64,000 bases of DNA from Chrysomallon squamiferum (taxonomy: Eukaryota; Mollusca; Gastropoda; Neomphalida; Peltospiridae). The position numbers were made by a program, and so were the translations under genes. Under the pieces are notes generated by a model. It had not been told where the DNA came from and made no database searches. It saw only the letters and a program-made list of their open reading frames with translations. The stretch lies in NCBI GenBank assembly GCA_012295275.1, contig CM022667.1:3013001-3077000 (forward strand), read 5' to 3'. Positions 25,437-36,673 of this stretch are shown here, piece by piece (within the stretch, counting starts at the first letter, position 1; each line of letters begins with the position of its first letter).

Positions 25437-27665
25437 ATAATAATAATTACTTTTAAAAGCTAGAATAGAAAATATCAAATTAAAAACATTAAAAATCATT
25501 AAAAAAAATTCGGTATCAATACAGCCACATATTACGCCCTAATTCGTTGGTGAATCATTTTAATTTGTGATAAATAAATATTTTATTAAAAATACACTTA
25601 ATGCGATTTTTAATTTCAAATTTCGCGGCTTAGTATATTTTCGCGTCTGGTTATTTTTAACTTGGTACAGAATAATTATTTTAGTTTAACGCACTCAATG
25701 TATTTATAGCTATAATACATCATATCCTTTAACAAAAAGCATCTTTTAATGCTTCCTTACTATAAGCAGTAAAAACAAACATACATGACAGTTATCTGTG
25801 AAAAATAGAATCATGCATAACAATCTATCACTGTCAGACTTATGTTTGTTTTAGCATTAACGTTAAGTGACAAATGAAGGTCAAAACGTGTTACTATTAT
25901 TATAAAGTTCAGCATCAGTGACAGAATAGTTTATTATAATACATAATAGTGTAAGTAGTAATGTCGACTGCTTCTCAACTTATGAAGACAAGTTACATTA
26001 GTTTACAAATGAAACTTACTACTGAAATTAATTACGGCTCTGATTTGAATTCCAAATAAATAATTATATATATATATATATATATAAGGATAATTATAAC
26101 AAAAAAAGGCCGATTTCAAAATTATTTTGTACACGTTTTTCAATTATACACATGCTTATTCACAAAAAGACTATTAAAAAAAAATAATAATAAAAAAAAA
26201 AAAATTGATAAAACAAATCAAATGATCATATCATGTAACACTGTCGCATAATATCATATTGCACGCCTAACGCACTATTTTCTAAGCTTATTATATAAGC
26301 ATAGCGGTATACATAGAGAGAGTTACGTAATAGCATGCAGGGACGACATATATTAACGTGCTTCTTTTTAAATATACAAGATTATGTTTTCCAGTTATGG
26401 AGACTAATATAAAGGTTAGTCTGCCCTTTAGCATGCAAATTAAAAACATCACGAAAATAACACATTATTCAGAACATTTGTTTTATCTAAAATCTATGCC
26501 TCGGATGTGTTTTTTAAATAGCGTAATCGACTATGATTCGCTATTATGTAATCGGAATATTGTGTTAGGTTTGAACCATCAGTCGTAACGATTGATGTCC
26601 GTGGCCGTGCGCATCTGTCATACATCAAATTACATGTGCTTAAGCTTGCTTTTTCGTGAGCCTGTGTGCATTACACACACACACACACGTATATGTTTTA
26701 TGTTTATGTTTGTGTATGTATATGCATATACATATGTACGTACACATACACATATACATACATACTTGCATACATAAAATTGTGTAAACAGTGTACGTAA
26801 TTATGTTTTTACAAACACAAATGCGGGTTAACAGCTCAGGAGGTCTGTAATTGAACTTTGCTCTAGTTCAGGCAGTTTACTGATGCAAGATCAACATTCT
26901 TCCAACACCTGTGTTTACATATACCGAGTGCATCTTTCAACACAGGGGCGAAATTTGATGACGACACTTAATACGCATGTCCATGACACAACTAGAGTAG
27001 AATATCGCAGAACTAAATATCCACCTGTCCTTGGCGTTCGGAAATGAGTAAAAGGTTCGTACAAAAGGTCGACTTCTGTTAACAATTTATTGCGTATGGC
27101 AGAAATGACGAGTTTAAAATGTTGAGAAATAAATCTACGCTGTAATGTTCGTCATTAATTTTGTCCAACGTTATGGGTTAATCCTAATACCAAAAAAAAA
27201 AAAAACAGGAATTAAAAGGTGATTTATTTGTATCTGACCGAATCCGCTGGATAATGTTTTTTTTTTTTTTTACGCTTTATAGTCACCATTCACCTTTCGA
27301 AATTCTAAAAATTAGGTATTCCCTCTCTCTCTTTATTAATATACCTTGGTAACAAAGCGATCGTAAAATGTTGAACAGTATGAACGCACGTTTAGTTCAG
27401 TTTTACGATCGATAGCACTGCGACAACAAATCATGAACGTGAACTGACCCCATTGATTGAGATTAGGATATGAATATTCATGAGCGAACTCGACTACATC
27501 ATACTAGAACGAGGTCAAACGTATTTCGACGACAGTAACTTGTTACGAGTTGTCTCGTAAACATGAAACAAACACCTTTGTTTGTTAAATAGAACGCGTA
27601 ACATAACGACATGGGAACCTATTTTCCGAATGTGGCATTTCTGTTTACAAATACACGTTTCAGCG

Positions 27666-27723
<58 letters not shown>

Positions 27724-30000
27724 CGCTGTAACGTGTATTTGTGTATGCTAACGTTTGCTTAAACTGAATTAGAAACTCTTCTATTATTTATTTATTTATT
27801 TTTTTTATATCTTTTTATTTGTAGTTACTCGAATCTTTATCGATGCCATAATTAATTTTTTTTTACATGTTTCTTAACAAAACTCCGTCTTTAAAATGTC
27901 TTTCTCTTTGTTAAACCGGGGTTCTCAGTGGAAATACTCGATTTATCAGTCACCAAAATCAAGTGTGACGTACGAGAAATGCATGACGAAGTATCGGAAA
28001 ACGGACAGCTGACAACCAATATCCCATAACTGGGTAGACGTGTAAACAAGTTAACAAAGACTGCTGACGTTAACAATGAATCTTTTGTTAATGCGTTTAT
28101 ATGTACTGGTATTTGTACACCAGATGTTATGTGGTTTTTTTTGCATAAAACAGTATATAAAAAATTATTTACGTTGAAAAAAATTATTAATGATTATAAA
28201 AATAATAATAATAGTATTAATAAAAACTAATAACAACGATCAAAAGGAAAACCAATGACACAAAATCTGAAATGTAAGTTAAAATAAAGGTTATCGAACG
28301 ATGAAATCTGAAATTAAAGGGTTAGTCTTTATAATACAGGTTGAGAATCCTTTATCCGTAATACTTGGGACCGGAAGAGTTTCAGATTTCGGAATATTTC
28401 GGATTTTGGAATATAGAGATGAGAATAAAAGACATTTCTAAATATGAACTCTTATTTGTTTTTCATATGCAGCTTACGCAGATAGTCGGCAGGATTTTGT
28501 TAAATAATACTTTTAATCATTTTGTGAATAAAAATGCTGTTTGCGTATGAAAACTCTAAGATATTATTATTTCTGCTGCTCGGAAAAAGGTTCGGTATTC
28601 GGATAAGGAATCCCCAGCCTGTACCTTCACCATACTGGCGTGTTAATTTATTATTATCAATTTTTTTTTTTTTTTTTTTTTCATTTCTTTTCTGAAATAA
28701 CTGAAATAAGCATGCGATATCAATTGTTAAGAGACATTATACCTCTTTTCTTTTCATCATGCGCCTTAACAAAAGTAACCAAATGATGTGACCATGACAG
28801 CCGTGCATGAACCATAGAACTATTTAGTTATATAAACAACTGAACGTGAAAATAATTTAAAAAAAATGGTGTTTGACGATGTGTAACATATTTTGAACCG
28901 AATGTACAAGGGAAAAAGAAAAGCTATTTTGATGACGTAACCATTTCCCTTATACTGACGATGACAGAATCTAGTTCAGTTGTTAAAGGCGATGATAAAA
29001 AACGCAACAAGCCGAAGTAACAGTCTCTAAATGAACTGACATTTAGGACATCCATGGCCATCCATGCACCATGCAGTTAAAACGTCAGTGAACTCAGACA
29101 CAACTCTGACATTTAGAGACAAACAAGAGTGAGACAGAGAGAAGCGTGCTGTTTAAGAGAACCAATACCTTGAGACGGCCACATAGAAACCTCCTAACGA
29201 CGCTAGGGACAAAGCCACATGAAAAACTATGACCGTCGCCCCATACTCTTTAACAGCTCGCTTCAGCTTCTGCGCTTGCGTGATTTGCGTGTTCAGTGTT
29301 TTTTCTGTTTCTGTCTCTTCAGTACGCACCTTTGGGTTTCTGTCAGCGGGCGCCTGGGCTCGGGCCGACGTCGAGAAGCTGGACTTGGGCTGGTAGTTCT
29401 GGACGACCTTCCTGATGAGCAGCTCGTGCTCGCTGAAGATCTCCTGCAGCGTCCTCTTGCCCTGCAGGCCCTGCAGCTCGTCCATGCACTCGACGAAGCC
29501 GAACTCGTGGCACTTCTCCAGCCACAGCTTGAAGCGGTCGCAGTCGTCGCCCTGGATGCCCTGCGTGCACGGCGAGTGGAAGTCGAGGGAGTAGTCGTCG
29601 TCGTCCACGCCCTTGATGTAGTGGCCTTCTTGGTCGGTGTGGTGGGCGACCGCCTCTTTGTACTTCTTGGCGATTTCGACGATGAGCTTCTCTTGCTCCT
29701 GCAGGACGTCCGACAGCGTCTTCCTCCCAGACTGGATCCCCTGCAGCTGCTCGTCGCAGTTCTCCACGCCGAACCTGCGACATCGTTCTATCCACATGAG
29801 GAACGTCGCGCAGTCGTCCCCCTGCACGCCCTGGGGGGACGGGCCAGCGCCTATTTCAGTGCGAGCCTGTGCGGCGATGCCGCGGGCTGGGACGAAGTTG
29901 AACACCGGGTTAGCTGCAAGAAAATCAATACGTGTGTGTAAATAAATAGTTTAAAAAAAACAAACAAGCGACTGAATGATGATGATGATAATAATAATAA

Positions 30001-30031
<31 letters not shown>

Positions 30032-30316
30032 AAAATATACATTACAAAAAACAAATACAAAAAAAAAAAAAAAAAGCTATTTGTGCAATCCTTTATTTAG
30101 CAATAAAACCTCTCTCACATAGAGAAATCTAGGCTGGTTTGAATGTCTACTACTTAGTCACTATGCTAAGATAAGAAAATAAACTGTCATGTCTGACTTA
30201 GTTAAAATAAGCTGAACTCAACCAACTGTAACACAGGTTGGTCCGAAGTAAGAAAATTATAGTTTTATGTTTAAAAGATAAATTTTAAAAACGTTAAAAA
30301 ATAATTTTTATTATTC

Positions 30317-30356
<40 letters not shown>

Positions 30357-30362
30357 GTTATG

Positions 30363-30395
<33 letters not shown>

Positions 30396-30588
30396 TCTAG
30401 AATATTTGAATGATTTTTTTCTTTCTTTCTTTTTTTTATGAACTGAAATTATTATTATTATTATTATTATTTATTCTCGTGAAATTATACAATGGAATAA
30501 AATACATTTTCTATATTTACTGGAACGTCTTACCGTTGACTAAAAATACGATGGTTTTTTTTTTGGTTGCCTTTTGTTTCTTTTTTAG

Positions 30589-30619
<31 letters not shown>

Positions 30620-31389
30620 CAATAACAATAATAAAGTCTTATACATTACAATTATGATGTTATTCATTTGTTTCACTAAAACGGGACATTTTAATTTTTA
30701 AACTTGTTGATTAAAAATGTCAACGCTGTGGAAATATTTAGTTATACATTCAATGAACCCGGAGGAAAAACGCTTGCAAAAAAAAAAAAAAAAAAAAAAA
30801 AAAATTACATATAAATTAAAATAAACAAGTAGTTGGTTACTGCAGACTGGAAACATAACTGAACACTGAATGTGACCCAAACAGTTAGTGAAGTGACACA
30901 TATACGAGGTCACTGACTTGTTTATCGGCTGTTGTTTTTAACTGGGTCACACTTTCAGCAATAAAACAAAAACACTGTTTTATCAGTATGACGTCGTTAA
31001 TCTAAAGCGCGACATGATGGCACCCCGTAAGTAACCAGCGATTAAGAGTGGGAAATGTTCTTTGTGGCAATTTCAAATTAAGGAAAAATGGGACACTCGG
31101 TGGTACGCATTTTAGCCTCTGGGTAAAACGGGGGGCAATAAACCGTATCGAAGTAATACCGGTACGAAATGCTTTGTTAGTTATTTTATTAACAGAGAAA
31201 AAAACCGGTGGCTAGGCAGGGTACATTATGGGTACATATGAACATACAGATTTGTTTTAGTATTGTTTTTCCCCCCTTTTTTTTTTTTTTTTTTTTGACA
31301 TTGATGAACAAGATGTTGCGTCCAGATACATTACTCGACACTCGGTATTTATTTAAATTATTACAAATAAAATAATTAATTGATTAAAA

Positions 31390-31420
<31 letters not shown>

Positions 31421-32036
31421 ATCATTGGTTATTTACTTCTTCTCTTCAGTTTAATTCTGTTCATTAATATTTCGAATTAGTTTATATTTAATCTGCTTTT
31501 TTGATTGTTGTTGGTTGGTTTACTGATTACTATTATTTTATAATCGTTATCACTTACTATGATAATCAAAATATGAAGGATCTACATATAAATATTTTAC
31601 AACTTATTATCAGTTTGATGGAATTATTTAAATATTAAATATGAACTCACAACTGCTTGAAAAATCTACTTAATAACCAATTATACTGTTTGACAATGAA
31701 ATATTTGCCAAAGTCAAACTGTATGGTTGGAAAAAAAAAAAATAAAGCATTACCTTGACCTTTCTGAAGAAGAAAGCCATCACGTACACTCGTCAATACT
31801 GTATATAGCGTCCGTCCGGCGTCAAAAAGAAAGACTGTTTTCAGCGGTCTGTTTTCAGATCCGAAGCAAACTCTGTTTTCTGCCACCACTTTCCGTCTGC
31901 TCGTTCCATTAATCTGTGAATTGTCCGAAAACCAGGCCACAGAACATTTTGTCAGATTTACTGACATTTGTGACCGCTGTGAAAGACATGTAATAAACTT
32001 GGATGTCGTACCGCAGATATGTCGTGCCATTATCAT
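25174..32036 (-). CDS. FAM210B-like mitochondrial protein with an added two-repeat CX9CX7C domain
   Basis: Three exons, 31754-32036, 29169-29913 and 25174-25402, join in phases 1 and 2 for 418 residues; the total length is a multiple of three. The C-terminal third is a DUF1279/FAM210 domain closest to FAM210B: the shared run includes VQSKMA-like QSKLAAG, TFVVAYAVHKVFAPVRI, a second hydrophobic segment, and ends YLRRIGFLKPP, as in vertebrate FAM210B. That protein is a small mitochondrial membrane protein linked to erythroid iron and respiration. The first about 95 residues are Arg/Ser/Thr-rich and look like an import sequence. Between them exon 2 adds two repeats of about 57 residues, each starting G(V/I)QGDDC, with CX9CX7C spacing and a TL-rich helical tail. 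Human FAM210B has no such region and I know no family with it. Start chosen at 32034-32036; a second ATG is two codons in. The repeat-coding part is very GC-rich. Confidence 0.88.
27647..27742. repeat. Inverted repeat around an (AT)n core
   Basis: Arms of 23 bases at 27647-27669 and 27720-27742 are complementary with one mismatch, separated by about 50 bases of AT alternation. The whole 96 bases could fold as one hairpin. It is inside the second intron of the FAM210B-like gene. Confidence 0.9.
28337..28621. mobile_element. pogo/Tigger-type MITE (non-autonomous DNA transposon)
   Basis: A 285-base element starts CAGGTTGAGAATCC and ends with the near inverse, GGATTCC-like bases followed by CAGCCTG, giving terminal inverted repeats of about 22 bases. 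TA dinucleotides flank it (28335-28336, 28622-28623), the target site of the Tc1/mariner/pogo superfamily. Interior TTTCGGATTTTGGAATAT phrasing resembles Tigger-like elements of other animals. No transposase frame is present. It is in the second intron of the FAM210B-like gene. Confidence 0.75.
30310..30396. repeat. (ATT)n microsatellite
   Basis: Interrupted ATT run of about 80 bases in the first intron of the FAM210B-like gene. Confidence 0.95.
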
Positions 32037-32978
32037 CGTGTACAGTTTTTCACATCTGTATGGTAACTCCTGTCTAACAAAAATAACGACAACGAAGGAT
32101 AAACAACTTGTCACACAAAGCGCGATTGATTAGCTAAACCAACCGGTGTCCGCTGCTTTTATACCCTGGAGAAACATAACTCGTGCGTAACAAGTTCCCC
32201 GTAATATTTTGTTTCGTTTCCGTTTTAAATTGAAAGACGCCAGTGTACTTTAACCTTCTATCTTTCAAATTATTATTGTATTCAGGTCATATTTTGAATA
32301 TAGTAATAAAGAAAAATATAATTTATGATTTTGTTTATTTAGATACCTATCTAAACGTAATGTTCAATATTTTTGACAGTAATATAAAAAGGTTAGAATG
32401 TAATTAATTAAAAAACATATATTAATTTAAAATAACATTATTAGCAAATTTAAAAAAAAAAAAAAAAAATTGAAACAAAACACAGAATCATTTTTTCTAC
32501 AATGTAACGAAATTTACCAGGAAAAAAAAGTCTGTTAGGCAATAAAAGTATCAGACGATTTCAATATAGTGTGTAATAAATGTCACACGGTAAAGTTTTT
32601 GTTTACACCGACAGAAGTCATACTTAGGCCCAACCCTTCTGGGTAAGCAAAAGGTGGATTTCGTGACCGACGACACATCTTTGAATTAACAAGGAACTGG
32701 TTTTCCACATGCTGCCGGACACGTTGTCGCAAATACAGTCTAAAACTTATTCGAGATGTGCGTGCGTGAGTGTAGGCATAAACTATATGTTTTTCTTTTT
32801 GTCGCCTAGAAGAATAACCATAAAACCTTTTAAAATTACATCATCTACACCGGTTGCATACGTGTAGGACGGGTGAAATATATAGCTTTGAAGATTTGAG
32901 GAATTTCTGTATTTAACAATAATGGACTAAATAAAATAAATAAAGGAAATAAGTAAAACATATACAGACAATTTAAAA

Positions 32979-33026
<48 letters not shown>

Positions 33027-33029
33027 ATA

Positions 33030-33270
33030 AACTTTAATGGATTGTGAAACAACAACAACAGCAACAATAATAAGTAATAACTGTAGTAATTATTATGATA
33101 AAATAATACAATAAAATAAACAATAAAAAACAACGTAAACTGGAACAAAGGTTTCATTCAGATAAGTAAACAGCCAAATAATAGACTCGAGCCACTTTGT
33201 GGGTAATACCTTCTCTTTCATAGTAAACAACCTGTTATTTGTAAATATTCGAGGCTATTAATGGACTACA

Positions 33271-33320
<50 letters not shown>

Positions 33321-33520
33321 GGAACAAGATCAGTACCAATAATAATAATAAAAGTAATAGCAGTTGTAGTTATTATTATAAAATAATAAAATAAAATAAA
33401 CAATAAGAAACAAAGCAAACTGGAACAAAAGCTTCAGGTATGTAAATAGCCAAACAATGGATTCGGGCCACCCGTGTGTGTAATGCCTTCTCTTTCAGGG
33501 TAAACAACCTGTTATTCTGT
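33030..33520. repeat. Two-copy direct duplication, unit about 230-260 bases
   Basis: Copies at about 33036-33237 and 33260-33513 share, in the same order, a CAA-rich start, AATAAACAATAA, a phrase containing AACTGGAACAAA(G/A)G, AGCCAAA(T/C)AAT and GTAAACAACCTGTTATT. The second copy carries an expanded (CAA)n run, which accounts for its greater length. Confidence 0.85.
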
Positions 33521-33764
33521 CTGTTGAAAGACTTGACAGAGAGTCTGCATGTCCGCGTGCACGTACTCACATAAACATGACCATGCGATAATAACAAAAT
33601 GCATTTAGCAAAGTCATCTGGTACACTTCAGGTAACGACAATGGAATTTAATAAAAAAAAATAACGTTATCGATGTAAGGAAGACTACAACAGTCATGAA
33701 ACAATTAAGTAAATAAACTGGAAAATAAGCACTCGTTTGGTGTTTCGGAATACTTCAGGGACTT

Positions 33765-33809
<45 letters not shown>

Positions 33810-34562
33810 TAATAATTAATAATAAATAAATAAATAGATAAATAAATAAAAATAAAATAAAATAAAATTAAAATAAAATAAATCCAGAAACATATTTTTA
33901 AAAATAAAATAAAATTTTAAAAAATCCCCTATTACACCCGTATCCAATCAAATACACTCCCACACACAACCCACCCTAATCCACATTTATAACTATGTAC
34001 CCATTAAACAGTTATTAAAATAACGCTTATACACACTTCCATACATAAAATAGATATTAGTAAAACACTCCCATAAACACGTCACCCATGATTACATAGG
34101 TAAACACACACACACAAACAGTACTCCACCCAGCGTTACACATCCTCCTACCCCCAGAACACTTGCGTAAGAGAAACAGTATAGGTTATTTTAGAGGTAC
34201 GGTGAACCGTACCAACGGCTTTTATTACACGTTTTGTCAACCGAGCCTAGTAATAGAGCGGGGTTAGACATATAAACAAGGATTAAGTAGGTAAGGTGGC
34301 AACCGGGAGCTTTCGAGTCAAAATAACGATGAGCTCAGATTAATTCCGAGTAAAGTAAACTGATTGGCCTGTTGCTTATGTGGTGAAAGGTTGTCGTCTG
34401 CGGGTTCAATTCACCGCGAAGGAACCCGCATCATTTTGTACGAATTTTAATCAGTGTGTAGTAAAAGTTGTTGTCTGCGTGGAAATAAATAATAATTTAA
34501 TTTAAAGCTAAACTTTTTTTAAAATTATTTTGTTTTAATTAATTTCTTTTTTAATTTCTAAA

Positions 34563-34593
<31 letters not shown>

Positions 34594-35136
34594 TTTTTTT
34601 TAATATTTTAAAAAAATAAATTATTGTAAAAAATTCATTAAATAAAAAATAATTAGCAAAATGAAAAGGGTGTGTTGGGGGAAGATAAAAGAAAAAGATA
34701 AAAAAAAAAAAAAGAGCTGAATTCTCGAACATCGATTTTATTTAGAAAACGACTGATATGAACAATAAAATAAATATTAATATAAAAAAGCATAATGTAA
34801 TGAAAAATAATATTGCTGGAAAGATTAAAATAACTATATATATATATATAAAGTATTATAAAATAAAATATGTAAAAAAAGTAAATTAATAAAATAGCAA
34901 TAAAATAAATACCCTCAGGCTACTAGATCATAGTCATTATCGTAATGATAATTATTATCATCATCATCAGCAGCAAATATTGGATTTATAAACACAATAC
35001 TACTATTATAATATTTTGTTGTTTTTTCTTTTATTGATTATCTGCATGAAAATAAATATTAAAAAAAAAAAAAAAAATGCTCAACAATGATTACTTTTTA
35101 ATAAATTGATTTCTGTTCTGCAAGTTTCTTTGAAGA

Positions 35137-35140
<4 letters not shown>

Positions 35141-35212
<72 letters not shown>
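35141..35212. repeat. (AAT)n-(AAAT)n microsatellite
   Basis: Triplet run passing into a tetranucleotide run, about 400 bases downstream of the stop codon of the short repeat gene. Confidence 0.95.
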
Positions 35213-35625
35213 CATCACAAGTTACATTATTATATATAATCAAAAATGTGGAAGATGTTTGGTCTTTTTCAAAAGAACTAATTCAAAAATAACATCATCA
35301 GGTTTCCGTCATTTTACTGCTGCAACATGGGAATATTTTCAAAACCTACACACACAAACACACGGACACACAGAAAGGTCACAAAGATAGCTCCCAAGAT
35401 GTTAATGCCAAAGCAAAGAATGTTTTCGCGAGCACTCTATATTTCAAGACATCCTTCAGGCATAGAAATATAAATATATACATGTATACTCCTTAGCAAC
35501 CAGAAAGCGATGTGTTATTCCGGCCTGAAGGTGTTAACTTTAAACACACGCGAATAATCAAATTTTACCATCATTTGTTCTAAAAATAGATCTTGTAGAA
35601 AATATAATTTTTCATAAATGATTCC

Positions 35626-36673
35626 TCATGCTTTCTTTGATTCATCGTCTTCGGCTATCAGAGATTTAATAAGCTCTTCGTGTTTGTTGTAAATTTCTTG
35701 CACCGAATTTTCTCCTATGCGGATGCCGTTTAACCTATCAATGCACTTCCAGAAACCAAACTGGTGACAACGTTGCAGCCACAACTTAAACTGCGAGCAG
35801 TCGTCTCCCTGAATTCCTTGCGGGCAAAGAGTATCCAGCTGATAAACGAAATCAGTGTCATCTTCTTTGTTTTGATTTTTTAACGCCTCGGTCTTCTGTA
35901 TTATTTTGCGAATAAACTCCTCTTGCTCCTCGAGAACCTGACCCAGCGTTTTTCGTCCAGACTTGATGGCTTCCAACTGTTCATCGCAGTCCACTGCGCC
36001 GTACTTTCGGCATCTGCCGATCCATACTAGGAAGGATGCACAGTCGTCTCCTTGGATACCCTGAACTGATGGCTCCAGTCCTGTTTTAGCAGAGGACGAT
36101 GATAAACACGTCCCAGAAGACACAAAATTCCTATTGGAGTTACCTGTTCGTAATCAAATTGTTACAAAACTTTTAATACAGTGTTTATGTATGCGAGTGG
36201 GTTTGTGGGTGTATGTGTGCGCGTGCGCTTATGCTCATAGCTTATAACTATTTTGGCTGTGCACGGGAGTGCTGAATTAATTACAGATTTGGTGCAACAG
36301 CAAATATCATGCCTTAGAATGTAAAAGATCGGATGCGTGGAGTTTACCATTTTAAATCTTTTCCTTTATTAATTATCCTAATTATTTTGGAAGCCAATGA
36401 AATGTTGAAAAACGTGCATAATTTTAGTGCAGGAGTGAACAAGACGACAATACCTGGACTTGTTGGCAAACAGTTTCCATCTATCTCTCTTGTCAGTGGC
36501 GTTGGTGAAGATTCTCCAGAATAAAGAGACGAAGCGGGCGATTCACTTTCGTTAATACCAACATGCAATTCATCACTAGCTGTAATCGGAAAGCCTAACG
36601 AGGACGACGAGTATTTATTACGACATGAACGTTTCAGAAGGCACGTAACAAGCCTGGTGGCTGTTCGCGACAT
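35626..36673 (-). CDS. Short paralogue with two CX9CX7C repeats and no FAM210 domain
   Basis: Two exons, 36454-36673 and 35626-36143, join in phase 1 and give 245 residues ending at TGA (35626-35628). The first exon encodes a Ser/Arg-rich, acid-free start with RLVTCLLKRSCR, as expected of a mitochondrial import sequence, then a low-complexity Ser/Pro segment. The second encodes two repeats, each starting GIQGDDC with CX9CX7C spacing and a helical tail. Its first repeat is closest to the first repeat of the FAM210B-like neighbour and its second to the second, so the pair duplicated as a unit. The intron before the repeats is phase 1 in both genes. The frame stops soon after repeat two, where the neighbour continues into its DUF1279 domain, so this looks like a duplicate that lost the membrane part. 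It uses AT-rich codons, unlike its neighbour. I do not recognise the domain and assign no function. Confidence 0.82.

Larger units (their letters stand above)
32037..35625. other. Intergenic interval between the two CX9CX7C-repeat genes
   Basis: About 3.6 kb. The first few hundred bases right of 32036 should contain the FAM210B-like 5' UTR and promoter. Then come (CT)n at about 32978-33022, a two-copy tandem duplication, (CAA)n at about 33271-33320, AAT/AAAT runs, a less AT-rich patch at about 34,140-34,450 and 3' UTR of the shorter gene near 35,600. No other exon seen. Confidence 0.55.

Noticed and set aside
26358-26588. 76-codon plus-strand frame in the FAM210B-like intron
   Set aside because: It has no similarity I recognise, no supporting signals, and AT-rich random-looking composition.
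29219-29941. 240-codon open frame on the plus strand
   Set aside because: It is antisense to the GC-rich, well-supported repeat exon of the FAM210B-like gene; scarcity of stops follows from the base composition. The plus frame has Leu/Val/Arg-rich low complexity and no splice logic.
34375-34440. Possible tRNA or SINE from a B-box-like GGGTTCAATTC
   Set aside because: No matching A box at the right distance and no cloverleaf could be drawn by eye.
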